Part shown: in pieces, positions 19,295 through 28,824 of the stretch
Position numbering within the stretch: position 1 is the first letter of the stretch
Layout of the letters: each line of letters begins with the position of its first letter
Source of the DNA: Nitrincola sp. A-D6
Lineage (GTDB): Bacteria > Pseudomonadota > Gammaproteobacteria > Pseudomonadales > Balneatricaceae
Reading direction: 5' to 3'
Assembly (NCBI RefSeq): GCF_000764495.1
Contig: NZ_JRLB01000101.1
Span: 1-64,000 of the forward strand
Length of the DNA: 64,000 nucleotides
The notes under the pieces: generated by a model
Told to the model about the DNA's origin: nothing
The model's database searches: none
What the model saw: only the letters and a program-made list of their open reading frames with translations
Translations under genes and position numbers: made by a program

Positions 19295-20042
19295 GTGCCT
19301 GAATGACAAGGGGCGGGATCTGGTATTGGTTCCGGGCTGGGGTAGCAGTGCCGCTATATTTGATCCTCTGCTGGATGCGCTTATGGTCGAGTTTAAAGTG
19401 CACCGTGTGGTTTTTGATAATAGTGGTTGGTGTAAGAGTACACCTGCTGCGCTTCAGTACAGGCTGATTCAGTGTCTAAAGCGTCAAGCACCACAGCAAT
19501 CCTTGTGGATGGGGTGGTCGCTGGGCGGTTTGCTGGCAACGCAATTGGCGGCTCAGGCACCCGAATATGTCAGAGGGTTAATTACTGTGGCGTTCAATCC
19601 CTGCTTTGTGCAGCGTGATGATTGGCACTGCGCTATGCCTCAGGCTGAATTTAGCCGTTTTCAGACAGATTTTTCTATAAATCCAGAAACGACTCTGAAA
19701 CGTTTTCAGGCGTTACAGGTGCTGGGCGCACCAGATAAACGCCCTCTGCTTGATTGGCTGCAGCGCTCTTGTAGCCCTTTGTCGACGGCTTACCTGAGCG
19801 ACTTGCTCATGCTATTGCTAGAGGATGCACGCCCGGCGTTAGCGCAACTGCAGTTGCCCGTTTTGCATTTACTGGGTAAAGCGGATGCATTGGTGCCAGC
19901 ATCGCTCTTGGTCGAGCTACTGCCGTTACTGAGCAGTAATGCCAGTGTGCAGTGTTATTCCGGGGCATCACATCTACCGTTTATTTCAGCGGCTGACAGG
20001 TTAATGAAGGATCTGTTGTGCTGGGAGGCGAGTCTATGCTGA
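19278..20042 (+). CDS. bioH: Pimeloyl-ACP methyl ester carboxylesterase
   Basis: Alpha/beta hydrolase that removes the methyl group from pimeloyl-ACP methyl ester, ending the BioC-BioH branch. At 254 residues it has the expected length: oxyanion region [12 protein letters not shown], nucleophile motif GWSLGGLLA near residue 81, acid near GKADALVP and His near [10 protein letters not shown]. Encoded between bioF and bioC, overlapping both. The Trp-rich GWSLGG elbow is characteristic of BioH. Confidence 0.92.
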   Translation: MMLHIECLNDKGRDLVLVPGWGSSAAIFDPLLDALMVEFKVHRVVFDNSGWCKSTPAALQYRLIQCLKRQAPQQSLWMGWSLGGLLATQLAAQAPEYVRGLITVAFNPCFVQRDDWHCAMPQAEFSRFQTDFSINPETTLKRFQALQVLGAPDKRPLLDWLQRSCSPLSTAYLSDLLMLLLEDARPALAQLQLPVLHLLGKADALVPASLLVELLPLLSSNASVQCYSGASHLPFISAADRLMKDLLCWEASLC

Positions 20043-20839
20043 CACAGGTTACCGCCACTCAAACCTATAAACAGGATATAGCCACGCGCTTCAGTCGGGC
20101 CGCCAGGACCTATGACTCAGTGGCCGATCTGCAGCGAGAAGTGGCCGATACCCTGTTGTCCGATTTGCCAATGCAAACGCTCGAACGTGTTGTAGATCTG
20201 GGATGTGGTACCGGGTACGGCTTACCAGCTTTACGTAATCGTTATCCCTCCAGTCAATTGTTGGCACTGGATATCGCCCGGGGAATGCTCGAGCAGGTGC
20301 AGTCAGTTCATGCTGAGTTGGATCTGGTGCCCTTGTGTGCTGATGCTGAGTCTTTACCACTGGCAGATGAGCAGGTTGACCTGATCTGGAGTAGTCTGGC
20401 GGTGCAGTGGTGCAGTGACTACCCGCGCTTGTTTACTGAGTGCTGCCGGGTGTTAAAACCCGGAGGGCGTTTGATGCTGGCAACCTTGGGACCGAAAAGC
20501 CTGTTTGAGATGAGAGAGGCCTGGCAAAGTGTCGATCAGCTGCCCCATGTAAATCGCTTTGTGGCGTTGAATCAGTTGTTGGCACTGCCACCACACGGTT
20601 TGCGTTTGCTTAAATCACAGACTCAATGTTATACGCTGACTTATCCACACTTGCGGGACGTAATGAAAGCGTTGAAAATGCTGGGGGCCTCCGCTGTTGA
20701 GGGGCGTCAATCGCTATCTGGACTAGGCGGTCGTGACCGGTTGCAGCAGTTATCCTGTGCCTATGACCACTTTCGTCAGGATGATGGCAATTTGCCGGTC
20801 AGCTATGAAGTCTATTATCTGCAGTGGTGTAAGGAATAA
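20036..20839 (+). CDS. bioC: Malonyl-ACP O-methyltransferase
   Basis: SAM-dependent methyltransferase that disguises malonyl-ACP as a methyl ester so fatty acid synthesis can build the pimelate chain. ATG 20036 follows GGGAGGCG and gives 267 residues. IATRFSRAARTYDSVADLQREVA is the typical BioC start. The SAM motif is VVDLGCGTGYGLPAL, and LPLADEQVDLIWSSLAVQW is the conserved mid-domain. Overlaps the bioH end by 7 bases and is followed by bioD after 14 bases. Confidence 0.94.
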   Translation: MLTQVTATQTYKQDIATRFSRAARTYDSVADLQREVADTLLSDLPMQTLERVVDLGCGTGYGLPALRNRYPSSQLLALDIARGMLEQVQSVHAELDLVPLCADAESLPLADEQVDLIWSSLAVQWCSDYPRLFTECCRVLKPGGRLMLATLGPKSLFEMREAWQSVDQLPHVNRFVALNQLLALPPHGLRLLKSQTQCYTLTYPHLRDVMKALKMLGASAVEGRQSLSGLGGRDRLQQLSCAYDHFRQDDGNLPVSYEVYYLQWCKE

Positions 20840-20853
20840 GTAAGGAGTCAGTA

Positions 20854-21534
20854 TTGAAACAGGCCTATTTTATTACGGGTACGGATACCGATGTTGGCAA
20901 AACTCTGGTGACCACCGCCTTGTTGTATCAGGCAGGCCAGCGGCAACTTCAGACTATCGGACTGAAACCCCTGGCTGCCGGGTGCGAACAAACCCCAGAG
21001 GGGCTGCGTAATGCCGATGCGCTGTTATTGCAGCAGTACGCCAGTGTTGCCTTGAGCTATGATCAGATTAATCCGGTAGCATTGGAGGCGGCCGTGGCAC
21101 CGCATATAGCGGCAGCTGGACGGCAGCTTAGTGCTGACAGACTGGCATCCTACTGTCGTGGTGCTTTGATGCAAAAGGCAGACCTGGTATTGGTTGAAGG
21201 GGCCGGAGGCTGGCGTGTGCCACTGAACCCACGGGAAAATCTGTCATCGCTGGCTCAGTTACTCGAACTGCCGGTTATTCTGGTGGTTGGCATGAAACTG
21301 GGTTGTCTGAACCATGCCTTACTGACGCTGGAAGCGATAGCTCGTGATGGTATGCAACTGGCGGGTTGGGTAGCTTGTCAGACGGATGCGGAGATGCTCT
21401 GCCTGAATGAAAATATAGCCACCTTGCAGCAACGTATCCGGGCTCCATTACTGGGTGTGATCCCTTGGCTTGAGCAGCCAGACCCTGCCATCGCATCAAA
21501 TTATCTTGATCTAACCAGACTTCTGTCAACGTAA
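20854..21534 (+). CDS. bioD: Dethiobiotin synthetase
   Basis: ATP-dependent carboxylation of diaminopelargonate to dethiobiotin. The 226-residue product has Walker A GTDTDVGKTLVTTALL at residue 9 and GLKPLAAGCE. EGAGGWRVPLN is the conserved catalytic loop. The start is TTG at 20854 with a strong AAGGAG site six bases before it. Last gene of the bio operon; no clear terminator hairpin follows. Confidence 0.95.
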   Translation: MKQAYFITGTDTDVGKTLVTTALLYQAGQRQLQTIGLKPLAAGCEQTPEGLRNADALLLQQYASVALSYDQINPVALEAAVAPHIAAAGRQLSADRLASYCRGALMQKADLVLVEGAGGWRVPLNPRENLSSLAQLLELPVILVVGMKLGCLNHALLTLEAIARDGMQLAGWVACQTDAEMLCLNENIATLQQRIRAPLLGVIPWLEQPDPAIASNYLDLTRLLST

Positions 21535-21638
21535 AGTTTCAAATGAAAAGTTGAACAAATTATGTACAGCTTTGTCTTAAGTGCTATACTGCTAAGTGCA
21601 GTTGGAAAGCTGTTATAACCCAAGACGACAGGTGATTT

Positions 21639-21890
21639 ATGAATATTAATGGTGTTGCTGCGCAAACCAGTGGTCTTATGAATGTTAACCGTGGACTGGA
21701 TAACTCCGCACGTGCTGCCGGTGACGTACAGGGTACTGGTGCGCCTGATCGCCCTGAACTTGCGTCAGGACGGGGGGAAGACTTGGCTGTAAGCCAGGCC
21801 GCTGTCAGTCAGAATGAATCTACAGCATCTACTCAGGTTGTTCGTGAAGTGGATGAAGCACTGGGGTCCTTGATAGATACCCGTGCCTAA
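21639..21890 (+). CDS. Small protein of unknown function upstream of the SprA-like gene
   Basis: An 83-residue, soluble, Ala/Ser/Gly-rich protein with a clear C-terminal helix (VVREVDEALGSLIDTRA). The start MNINGVAAQTSGLMNVNRGL resembles the start of the next gene (MQVNGFSNSSIAPGLNAYGG), suggesting a shared export or targeting signal or common origin. The closing LGSLIDTRA recalls tails of flagellar rod-type proteins, but the similarity is too short to assign. It is 53 bases upstream of the protease gene on the same strand. Confidence 0.6.
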   Translation: MNINGVAAQTSGLMNVNRGLDNSARAAGDVQGTGAPDRPELASGRGEDLAVSQAAVSQNESTASTQVVREVDEALGSLIDTRA

Positions 21891-21943
21891 CGGATAACAG
21901 CTTCGTTCAGGGGCTGTTATCAACTTAAAGTGAGGGCTATTGC

Positions 21944-22882
21944 ATGCAAGTCAATGGCTTTTCTAACTCATCCATAGCACCGGGACTTAATGCTTACGGT
22001 GGCCTCTTTCGTGAGCGCGCGACTATGGCTGAGACTACAGCTACAACCGGACCAGTCACAATAACGGATGCTACTGTGCAATCAGACTCTGGTCGTCGGG
22101 TAGCAGCGGGTTCTTCTACTTCAGCCAGTGAAAATCGACAGCAGCAGGAAACTGAGCAAACTGTTGTACGTGAGTTAGCTGCACGAGATCGTGAAGTACG
22201 TCAGCACGAAATGGCGCATCAGGCAGCGGGTGGTCAGTATACCGGCGGAGCAACCTATACCTTTGAACGCGGTCCCGATGAAGTGATGTACGCTGTTGGG
22301 GGCGAAGTCAGTATTGATACTTCGTCCGTACCTGGTGATCCTGAAGCCACCTTACAGAAAGCAGAGAGAATAGAGCGCGCAGCGTTGGCGCCTGCTGAGC
22401 CATCTCCGCAGGATATGCGTGTGGCCGCGTCAGCCAGAGCGATGGCGGCGGAAGCGCGTGCCGAACTTCTACGTGAGCAACAGGACGCGTTGCAGGGTGA
22501 TGATGAATCTATTGATGCGTTATCAGAGACTGAGACGGAGCGTGAGTCGGCTGATATAGAGGATGCAGATGCTGCAGTGATGATGGGCCAGACTGAGTCG
22601 GAGGAAATCATTGCGGCAGATGAAACTGCTGAAGAGGACGATGCTGGTGCCAGCCGTATGGCAGAAGTGATCGATGAGTTTGAAGCTCAGCAGGCCCGCC
22701 GTGAAGAGATCGCTGAAGAGCAGCGTGAGAGAAGAGAGCGTACCGCCGAGTCGTTGCGTGAATTTGCCAGAGACCTGGCGGAGATACAGGATAAGCTGAG
22801 CGAATTGAACAAGCGCCTGTTTGAGACTGGCGCGTTACAAAATCTCAATGCGCCCGGCAGTCTGCTGGACAGTCAAGCCTGA
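21944..22882 (+). CDS. SprA-related putative metalloprotease
   Basis: A 312-residue protein of the SprA-like putative metalloprotease group. The zinc motif HEMAH (residues 88-92) lies in a stretch DREVRQHEMAHQAAGG followed by GGATYTFERGPDEVMYAVGGEVSIDTS, the signature of this family. The C-terminal half is acidic and strongly helical (DDESIDALSETETE, RREEIAEEQRERRERT), probably coiled coil. No classical signal peptide. Physiological substrate unknown. The last 38 bases overlap the convergent hydrolase gene. Confidence 0.78.
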   Translation: MQVNGFSNSSIAPGLNAYGGLFRERATMAETTATTGPVTITDATVQSDSGRRVAAGSSTSASENRQQQETEQTVVRELAARDREVRQHEMAHQAAGGQYTGGATYTFERGPDEVMYAVGGEVSIDTSSVPGDPEATLQKAERIERAALAPAEPSPQDMRVAASARAMAAEARAELLREQQDALQGDDESIDALSETETERESADIEDADAAVMMGQTESEEIIAADETAEEDDAGASRMAEVIDEFEAQQARREEIAEEQRERRERTAESLREFARDLAEIQDKLSELNKRLFETGALQNLNAPGSLLDSQA

Positions 22883-23642
22883 CCTGGCTGAAAAACTCTA
22901 TTACCAAACGCGAAAAAATCGCTGCTTTCTCTGCATGTGGCCAGTGCCCTGCATCCGCAATCACCTTCACATCCGCATCTGGAAACAACTGCTTAACTTT
23001 CTGGCTGTATTCCGGTTGCAGGTAGTGCGACTGTCCCCCTTTAATGAAACGAACCGGCCCACTAAAGGGTGATCCTTCCGGAGCGGCAGCAATCGCATCA
23101 TAATTGGCTTTTAGCGCGTCAAGATTCATTCTCCAGCCAAAGGCTTTGTCCTGGTTACGGTAAAGATTTTTCAGCAGAAAAGCGCGTATCGCCGGGTTGT
23201 CGATATGTTGTTTCAATTGCGTATCGGCATCGCTACGGGAGTGCAGTTGCTCAAGCTTGACACTGAAAAGTCCGCTGAACACCTCATCATGATCATGTGC
23301 ATAGCTGACCGGGGCTATATCAACAACCATGAGTTTATTGATGCGTTGCGGTTGGTGCATCGCCAGTTGCATCGCCACCTTGCCGCCCATGGAGTGGCCG
23401 ATCATATCCACCTGATCCAGTTGCAGATCATCCAGTAGCTCAAGCACATCGGCGGCCATTAACGGGTAGCTCATATCGGCGCTATGTGGTGAGCGGCCAT
23501 GGTTACGCAGATCAACGGCAATCACATCAAAATGTTGATTGAGCACTTTAACCTGGGCGCCCCAGTTTTCCAGAGTGCCGAATAATCCATGCAGGATCAC
23601 AAGTGGCGTACCTTGTCCGCTGCGCTGAAAATGCAGTTTCAT
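22845..23642 (-). CDS. Alpha/beta-hydrolase, YbfF-like esterase
   Basis: A 265-residue alpha/beta hydrolase with VILHGLFGTLENWG oxyanion loop, nucleophile elbow GHSMGGKVAMQLA, acid in the VVDIAP/GEA-equivalent region and catalytic His in DAGHWPHAEK near the C-terminus. This fits YbfF-type acyl-CoA/ester hydrolases. It overlaps the start of xseA by 4 bases (its ATG against the xseA stop), so the two are cotranscribed in the order xseA to hydrolase. Exact substrate unknown. Confidence 0.85.
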   Translation of the reverse strand: MKLHFQRSGQGTPLVILHGLFGTLENWGAQVKVLNQHFDVIAVDLRNHGRSPHSADMSYPLMAADVLELLDDLQLDQVDMIGHSMGGKVAMQLAMHQPQRINKLMVVDIAPVSYAHDHDEVFSGLFSVKLEQLHSRSDADTQLKQHIDNPAIRAFLLKNLYRNQDKAFGWRMNLDALKANYDAIAAAPEGSPFSGPVRFIKGGQSHYLQPEYSQKVKQLFPDADVKVIADAGHWPHAEKAAIFSRLVIEFFSQVRLDCPADCRAH

Positions 23643-24991
23643 GTTGAAAGACTCTCAGAGGGTTGGGGTTCGATAACCCGACAGGTAATATCACCATCCT
23701 GTAGGCGCGCGGTAATCAAGTCGTCGGGTTTTACCTGGTTGCAGTGACGAATGATTTTTTCATCCTCATCCAGTAGCAGACTGAAACCACGCTCCAATGT
23801 AGCCAGTGGACTGACGGCATTGAGACGCAGGGCGGTGTGTTTTAGTTGTGTTTGCTGAGCCAACACGCAGCGCTTCATACGCAGCACCAGGTTCTGCTGT
23901 AACTGCTGCAGCTGCTGTTGCCACTCAGGTAATTGTTGAGCCGGATTGCGGCGCAGCAAACGTTGAGAATAGCCATTCAAGCGCTGTTCTTCTTGCCGCA
24001 GTCGACTGCTGAGTTGTTTGCTTAGCTGCATTTCCAGCCGGTCCAGTCGCTGGTACTGGTCCTGTAATCGTTCACCTGGATGTCTGAGGCGCTTGCGGTT
24101 ATTTTGCAGCTGCAGTCGTGCTTGCTGCAGGGTTCGGGACAGGTGCCATTGCAGCGTGTTAGCGGTTTGTTGCAGACGCTGGCGCAATAGTGATTGATCC
24201 GGACTGAGGATTTCCGCGGCGGCTGACGGCGTGGGTGCACGGTAGTCAGCCACAAGATCACTGATAGTGGTATCTGTTTCATGTCCTACGGCCGATACCA
24301 CCGGGATATTCGATGCAATAATGGCTTCGGCGACACGCACTTCATTGAAGGGCCAGAGGTCTTCTAATGAGCCACCACCACGCCCGATAATCAATACATC
24401 ACACTCACCATGCCGATTAGCTAGCGCCAATGCCTTAACCAATTGATCGGCGGCTTCAGCTCCCTGCACCGCGGCCGGATAGAGGTTAACCGGTAAGCCA
24501 GGAAAGCGTCGATTCAGCACATGCAAAATATCATGGATGGCGGCTCCGGAAGCCGAAGTGATAACACCGATACAGGTCGGGTGAGCCGGTAGGGGCCTTT
24601 TGCGTTCATCGGCAAACAGACCGCGGGCGCTGAGTTGTAACTTGAGCGCTTCATAGGCTTTCTGTAACTGACCTTCACCGCCAGGCATCATCTGTTCACA
24701 AATCAGCTGAAAATCACCTCGCCCTTCATACAAGCTGACCTTGGCTGTAACAATGACCTGGTCGCCTTCTTTAGGACGAAAACTGATCAGTTGTGAGCGA
24801 TTTTTGAACATGGCGCAGCGAACCTGAGCCTGGCTATCCTTGAGAGTAAAATACCAGTGCCCGGAAGCTGGCCGGGCAAAATTGCTTAATTCACCTTCCA
24901 CACGAATGATGGAAAAGCTGTGCTCCAGTAAACGTCGCGCTTCGCGGTTTAACTGACTGACGGATAAGGCGGTGTTGGATTGATTATTCAT
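23639..24991 (-). CDS. xseA: Exodeoxyribonuclease VII large subunit
   Basis: Large subunit of the bidirectional single-strand exonuclease. The 450-residue product starts with the OB-fold (LSNFARPASGHWYFTLKDSQAQVRCAMF). The catalytic domain has CIGVITSASGAAIHDI, IGRGGGSLEDLWPFN, VVSAVGHETDTTISD and ADYRAPTPSAAAE. A long coiled coil and DITCRV near the end complete the family layout. Divergent from guaB, the common arrangement. Confidence 0.95.
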   Translation of the reverse strand: MNNQSNTALSVSQLNREARRLLEHSFSIIRVEGELSNFARPASGHWYFTLKDSQAQVRCAMFKNRSQLISFRPKEGDQVIVTAKVSLYEGRGDFQLICEQMMPGGEGQLQKAYEALKLQLSARGLFADERKRPLPAHPTCIGVITSASGAAIHDILHVLNRRFPGLPVNLYPAAVQGAEAADQLVKALALANRHGECDVLIIGRGGGSLEDLWPFNEVRVAEAIIASNIPVVSAVGHETDTTISDLVADYRAPTPSAAAEILSPDQSLLRQRLQQTANTLQWHLSRTLQQARLQLQNNRKRLRHPGERLQDQYQRLDRLEMQLSKQLSSRLRQEEQRLNGYSQRLLRRNPAQQLPEWQQQLQQLQQNLVLRMKRCVLAQQTQLKHTALRLNAVSPLATLERGFSLLLDEDEKIIRHCNQVKPDDLITARLQDGDITCRVIEPQPSESLST

Positions 24992-25062
24992 GCCGCTATA
25001 GTAGTGTCTCCGGGATGTAGAGTAAAACCCTGGATTAAGCGCTGCAGATATGAGTGTTCAGA

Positions 25063-25091
25063 TTGAGACAAGCCTGGCTTTGGTGTAAAAT
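25063..25091 (+). promoter_or_regulatory. Sigma-70 promoter of guaB
   Basis: TTGAGA (25063-25068), 17-base spacer and TAAAAT (25086-25091), about 40 bases before the guaB ATG at 25131. Confidence 0.65.
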
Positions 25092-25130
25092 AACGTGCTT
25101 AATTTTCCAAGACAAACAGGCTGGCTGATC

Positions 25131-26600
25131 ATGTTGCGAATCGTTGAAGAAGCGCTCACTTTTGATGATGTACTACTGATTCCGGGGTACTCTGAAGTAC
25201 TGCCAAAAGACGTGTCACTTAGAACCCGCCTGACGAAAGAAATTGTGCTGAATGTACCCTTGGTTTCAGCCGCGATGGATACTGTCACGGAAGCGCGTCT
25301 GGCAATCGCCATGGCACAGGAAGGTGGCATAGGAATTATTCACAAAAACCTGACGCCAGAGCAACAAGCTGAAGAAGTGCGTCGGGTTAAAAAATATGAA
25401 TCCGGTGTGGTGTCTGAACCGGTCACCTGTACACCTGACACCACTGTAGGTGAAGTGCGTAACCTGGCCCAGCGCCACGGTTTTTCCGGCTTCCCGGTAC
25501 TTGATGGTGATGAGTTGGTGGGTATCGTCACCAGCCGTGATGTACGTTTTGAAAGTGATATGAATGCGCGTGTTTCCAGTATCATGACCACCAAAGAGCA
25601 TCTGGTGACAGCGAAAGAAGGCGACGATCCCCAGGCTATTCGTGAATTGTTACGCGAACATCGCATTGAAAAAATTCTGCTGGTGGATGATAACTTTCAC
25701 ATGACCGGCATGATGACAGTCAAAGATATGAATAAAGCCCAGGCTTTCCCAAATGCGGCGAAAGATAGCAAGGCCCGGTTGATTGTTGGCGCGGCTGTAG
25801 GCACAGGTCCAGAAACACCTGCACGCGTTGAAGCCTTGGTTAATGCCGGTGTTGATGTGATTGTTGTGGATACCGCACATGGGCACTCCAAAGGCGTAAT
25901 CGACCGCGTTGCCTGGATCAAACAGAACTTTCCCCAGGTACAGGTGATCGGTGGCAACATCGCTACAGCCGATGCTGCCATTGCGCTGGCGAAAGCCGGT
26001 GCTGATGGTGTTAAAGTAGGTATAGGCCCCGGTTCAATCTGTACTACGCGCATTGTTGCCGGTATCGGTGTGCCTCAGATCAGTGCTGTAGCCAATGTGG
26101 CTGAAGCCTTAAAAGACTACGGTGTGCCGCTGATAGCCGATGGGGGTATACGCTTCTCGGGTGATCTGTCCAAAGCAATTGCAGCCGGTGCCTCAGCGGT
26201 GATGGTTGGCTCTATGTTAGCGGGTACAGATGAAGCCCCCGGCGAAGTGGAGTTGTTCCAGGGGCGGGCATTCAAGTCCTACCGGGGTATGGGCTCCCTG
26301 GGCGCCATGTCCGGTCTGACTGGTTCGTCTGACCGTTATTTTCAGGATGCCAAAGCCGGTGTTGAAAAGCTGGTACCGGAAGGTATTGAAGGACGTGTGC
26401 CCTGTAAAGGACCGATGCACAATGTGGTGCATCAGTTGATGGGTGGCTTACGGGCCTCCATGGGTTATACCGGCTGTGCGACAGTGGAAGAGATGCGTAC
26501 CAAGCCTTCTTTTGTGCGTATTACCAATGCCGGTATCACTGAAAGCCATGTGCATGATGTCAGTATTACCAAAGAAGCACCGAACTACCGCGTTAGTTAA
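25131..26600 (+). CDS. guaB: Inosine-5'-monophosphate dehydrogenase
   Basis: Oxidises IMP to XMP, the first committed step to GMP. The ATG at 25131 gives 489 residues, the normal length. The catalytic barrel is interrupted by a CBS pair ([27 protein letters not shown]). Catalytic Cys is in [11 protein letters not shown], with the flap and [10 protein letters not shown]-like loop ([12 protein letters not shown]). [10 protein letters not shown] carries the NAD contact. guaA follows 103 bases downstream. Confidence 0.97.
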   Translation: MLRIVEEALTFDDVLLIPGYSEVLPKDVSLRTRLTKEIVLNVPLVSAAMDTVTEARLAIAMAQEGGIGIIHKNLTPEQQAEEVRRVKKYESGVVSEPVTCTPDTTVGEVRNLAQRHGFSGFPVLDGDELVGIVTSRDVRFESDMNARVSSIMTTKEHLVTAKEGDDPQAIRELLREHRIEKILLVDDNFHMTGMMTVKDMNKAQAFPNAAKDSKARLIVGAAVGTGPETPARVEALVNAGVDVIVVDTAHGHSKGVIDRVAWIKQNFPQVQVIGGNIATADAAIALAKAGADGVKVGIGPGSICTTRIVAGIGVPQISAVANVAEALKDYGVPLIADGGIRFSGDLSKAIAAGASAVMVGSMLAGTDEAPGEVELFQGRAFKSYRGMGSLGAMSGLTGSSDRYFQDAKAGVEKLVPEGIEGRVPCKGPMHNVVHQLMGGLRASMGYTGCATVEEMRTKPSFVRITNAGITESHVHDVSITKEAPNYRVS

Positions 26601-26621
26601 TTTATTTAACCTATTGATCAG

Positions 26622-26645
26622 TGGGGCGCTTGCCGCCCCATTTTT
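26622..26645 (+). terminator. Terminator-like hairpin between guaB and guaA
   Basis: 7-bp stem TGGGGCG/CGCCCCA around CTTGC followed by TTTTT, 21 bases after the guaB stop. It could reduce read-through into guaA. Confidence 0.7.
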
Positions 26646-26703
26646 CGTTATACAGCGGTCTTGTTTTGCACTGACCACAGACCATTTGCCGGAGTGAGCA
26701 AAG

Positions 26704-28284
26704 ATGAGTAAAGATATTCACGCGCAACGTATTCTGATTCTGGATTTCGGTTCCCAGTATACGCAGCTGATTGCACGGCGTGTCAGGGAAATTGGTGTTT
26801 ACAGTGAAATTCACCCCTGGGATATGACGCCGGAAGCGATTCGTGACTTTGCTCCCAAAGGGATTATTCTGGCTGGCGGACCTGAGTCTGTAACCGAGCT
26901 GGATTCACCACGTGCACCGGCTGAAGTCTTTGAAATGGGAATCCCGCTGCTGGGGATTTGCTATGGCATGCAGACCATGGCTGAGCAGTTAGGTGGTAAG
27001 GTCAGTTGTTCTGAAAAACGTGAGTTTGGTTATGCACAAGTCAAACTGGCTGATAGCCCCAGCCGTCTTCTGGAAGGCATTGAAGACCATATAGGTAATA
27101 ATGGTTCGCTGTCACTGGATGTGTGGATGAGCCATGGCGATAAGGTAACCGAATTACCCGAAGGCTTCCATGTCATTGCATCAACAGAATCAGCACCCAT
27201 TGCCGCTATGTGTGATCCGCAGCGCGGCTTTTATGCCGTGCAGTTCCATCCGGAAGTAACCCATACCAAACAGGGTATGCGTATCCTGGAGCGTTTTGTG
27301 CGTGAAATATCCGGTGCGGAAGCCCTGTGGACAGCACAGAATATTATAGATGACCTGATCAGCAAGGTGCGTGAACAGGTCGGCGATAGCAAAGTACTGT
27401 TAGGCTTGTCTGGTGGAGTCGACTCATCGGTTGTGGCGGCGCTGTTGCATCAGGCCATCGGTGATCGGCTGACCTGTGTGTTTGTCGACAACGGTTTGCT
27501 GCGCAAGCAGGAAGGCAACCAGGTCATGGAAATGTTTGCCCGCAACATGGGTGTACGGGTGATTCGCGTGGATGCCGAAGAGCGTTTTCTGGGGCGTTTG
27601 GCTGGTCAGGCTGATCCCGAAGCCAAGCGCAAAATCATCGGTAACACCTTTATAGAAGTGTTTGATGAAGAAGCGCAGACACTGACCGAGTGCGGCTTCC
27701 TGGCCCAAGGCACCATCTATCCGGATGTGATTGAATCGGCCGCCTCCAAAACCGGTAAGGCGCATGTGATCAAGTCCCACCATAATGTTGGTGGTCTGCC
27801 AGATGATATGAAAATGGAACTGGTTGAGCCGCTGCGCGAACTGTTCAAAGATGAAGTACGCAAAATCGGCCTGGAACTGGGCCTGCCATACGATATGGTC
27901 TACCGCCATCCTTTCCCCGGCCCAGGCCTGGGTGTGCGTATCCTCGGTGAAGTGAAAAAAGAATACGCCGATATACTGCGCGAAGCCGATGCGATTTTCA
28001 TTGAAGAGCTGCACAAAGCTGATTGGTATCATAAAACCAGCCAGGCCTTCGCCGTCTTCCTGCCAGTCAAATCCGTTGGTGTAGTCGGCGACGGCCGTCG
28101 TTACGAATACGTCATCGCCCTGCGTGCTGTAGAAACCATCGACTTCATGACCGCTCGCTGGGCACACTTGCCGTATGAGTTTCTGGAAACTGTATCTGGG
28201 CGCATTATTAATGAAATCGCCCAGGTGTCGCGGGTGACCTATGATGTGTCCAGTAAGCCACCAGCTACGATTGAGTGGGAGTGA
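26704..28284 (+). CDS. guaA: GMP synthase (glutamine-hydrolysing)
   Basis: Converts XMP to GMP using glutamine-derived ammonia. The 526-residue product has an N-terminal class I amidotransferase domain with catalytic Cys in [11 protein letters not shown] and His/Glu in VQFHPEVTH. The ATP-pyrophosphatase domain has P-loop [14 protein letters not shown]. The dimerisation domain follows and ends [11 protein letters not shown]. The gene is intact. Its 3' end is a known integration target for genomic islands in many bacteria, relevant to the remnants downstream. Confidence 0.97.
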   Translation: MSKDIHAQRILILDFGSQYTQLIARRVREIGVYSEIHPWDMTPEAIRDFAPKGIILAGGPESVTELDSPRAPAEVFEMGIPLLGICYGMQTMAEQLGGKVSCSEKREFGYAQVKLADSPSRLLEGIEDHIGNNGSLSLDVWMSHGDKVTELPEGFHVIASTESAPIAAMCDPQRGFYAVQFHPEVTHTKQGMRILERFVREISGAEALWTAQNIIDDLISKVREQVGDSKVLLGLSGGVDSSVVAALLHQAIGDRLTCVFVDNGLLRKQEGNQVMEMFARNMGVRVIRVDAEERFLGRLAGQADPEAKRKIIGNTFIEVFDEEAQTLTECGFLAQGTIYPDVIESAASKTGKAHVIKSHHNVGGLPDDMKMELVEPLRELFKDEVRKIGLELGLPYDMVYRHPFPGPGLGVRILGEVKKEYADILREADAIFIEELHKADWYHKTSQAFAVFLPVKSVGVVGDGRRYEYVIALRAVETIDFMTARWAHLPYEFLETVSGRIINEIAQVSRVTYDVSSKPPATIEWE

Positions 28285-28331
28285 TCACACGTTAGGCAGT
28301 GGCTGGCATTAACTGGCAATAAATAAGCAAT

Positions 28332-28358
28332 AAGCCCATGTTTTAATGGGCTTTTTTT
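28332..28358 (+). terminator. Rho-independent terminator after guaA
   Basis: 8-bp stem AAGCCCAT/ATGGGCTT with a 6-base loop and a run of seven T, 47 bases after the guaA stop. Confidence 0.9.
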
Positions 28359-28383
28359 ATGTCTGGCAGTTTTGGGTCTCTGA

Positions 28384-28518
28384 TGGCAGTGGGAAGCACC
28401 GCTTGAGCGTGATATACGCCGCTCGATTTATACGCGAGAGCTGGAAACGAAATTCGGCAATCAGAAGCTGACAGAAATCCCCCACGAAGATTTACGGGCG
28501 CTGATATTTGTGTATTGA
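28384..28518 (+). pseudogene. Remnant resembling the core-binding region of a site-specific integrase
   Basis: A 44-codon open stretch with no proper start reads WQWEAPLERDIRRSIYTREL and then KFGNQKLTEIPHEDLRAL before a stop. The pattern of an LERDI helix, FGNxxLTEI and DLRAL is typical of the SAM-like core-binding domain of tyrosine recombinases. No catalytic domain follows. Its place about 100 bases after guaA, a frequent island integration site, supports a relic of an integrated element. The identification rests on pattern memory over a short sequence. Confidence 0.4.
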
Positions 28519-28542
28519 TTGCAATATACTAAAATGCAATCA
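28516..28542. promoter_or_regulatory. Inverted repeat, likely operator of the toxin-antitoxin pair
   Basis: Perfect 8-bp inverted repeat TGATTGCA...TGCAATCA with an 11-base spacer containing TATACT, a fair -10 box. It lies 28 bases before the antitoxin start, the usual site of autoregulation by ribbon-helix-helix antitoxins. Confidence 0.6.
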
Positions 28543-28569
28543 TGTAAAGCAAACGTAGGAATGAAAGCA

Positions 28570-28824
28570 ATGCCATCTATCACTGTCAGAAACGTACCGG
28601 ACGAGGTACACCGCGCCCTGAGGGTACTGGCTGCCCAGCATGGGCGCAGCGCCGAGGCGGAAATTCGCGACATACTGGCAAACGCGGTGAAGCCACAGGG
28701 CCGCAAGCAATTGGGGACGCTGCTGGCCGAGATTGGCCGCCGAGCCAAGTTGTCGGATGAAGATTTTGCGATCATCGAGCAGGTGCGTGACAAGACCCCT
28801 GCTAAGCCGATGACGTTTGAATGA
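28570..28824 (+). CDS. FitA-like ribbon-helix-helix antitoxin
   Basis: An 84-residue protein starting MPSITVRNVPDEVHRALRVL. This is the FitA/Arc-type ribbon-helix-helix with the strand SITVRNVPD and helix-turn-helix HGRSAEAEIRDILANAV. The C-terminal part should mask the toxin active site. The start at 28570 has AGGA nine bases upstream; ATG 28561 is too close to it. Its last 4 bases overlap the toxin start (ATGA). With FitB it would bind the inverted repeat upstream and repress its own operon. Confidence 0.85.
   Translation: MPSITVRNVPDEVHRALRVLAAQHGRSAEAEIRDILANAVKPQGRKQLGTLLAEIGRRAKLSDEDFAIIEQVRDKTPAKPMTFE

Noticed and set aside
27424-28167. Long open frame (247 codons) on the minus strand inside guaA
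   Set aside because: Lies wholly antisense to a well-conserved gene. It has no domain pattern and no RBS, and its composition mirrors guaA codons.
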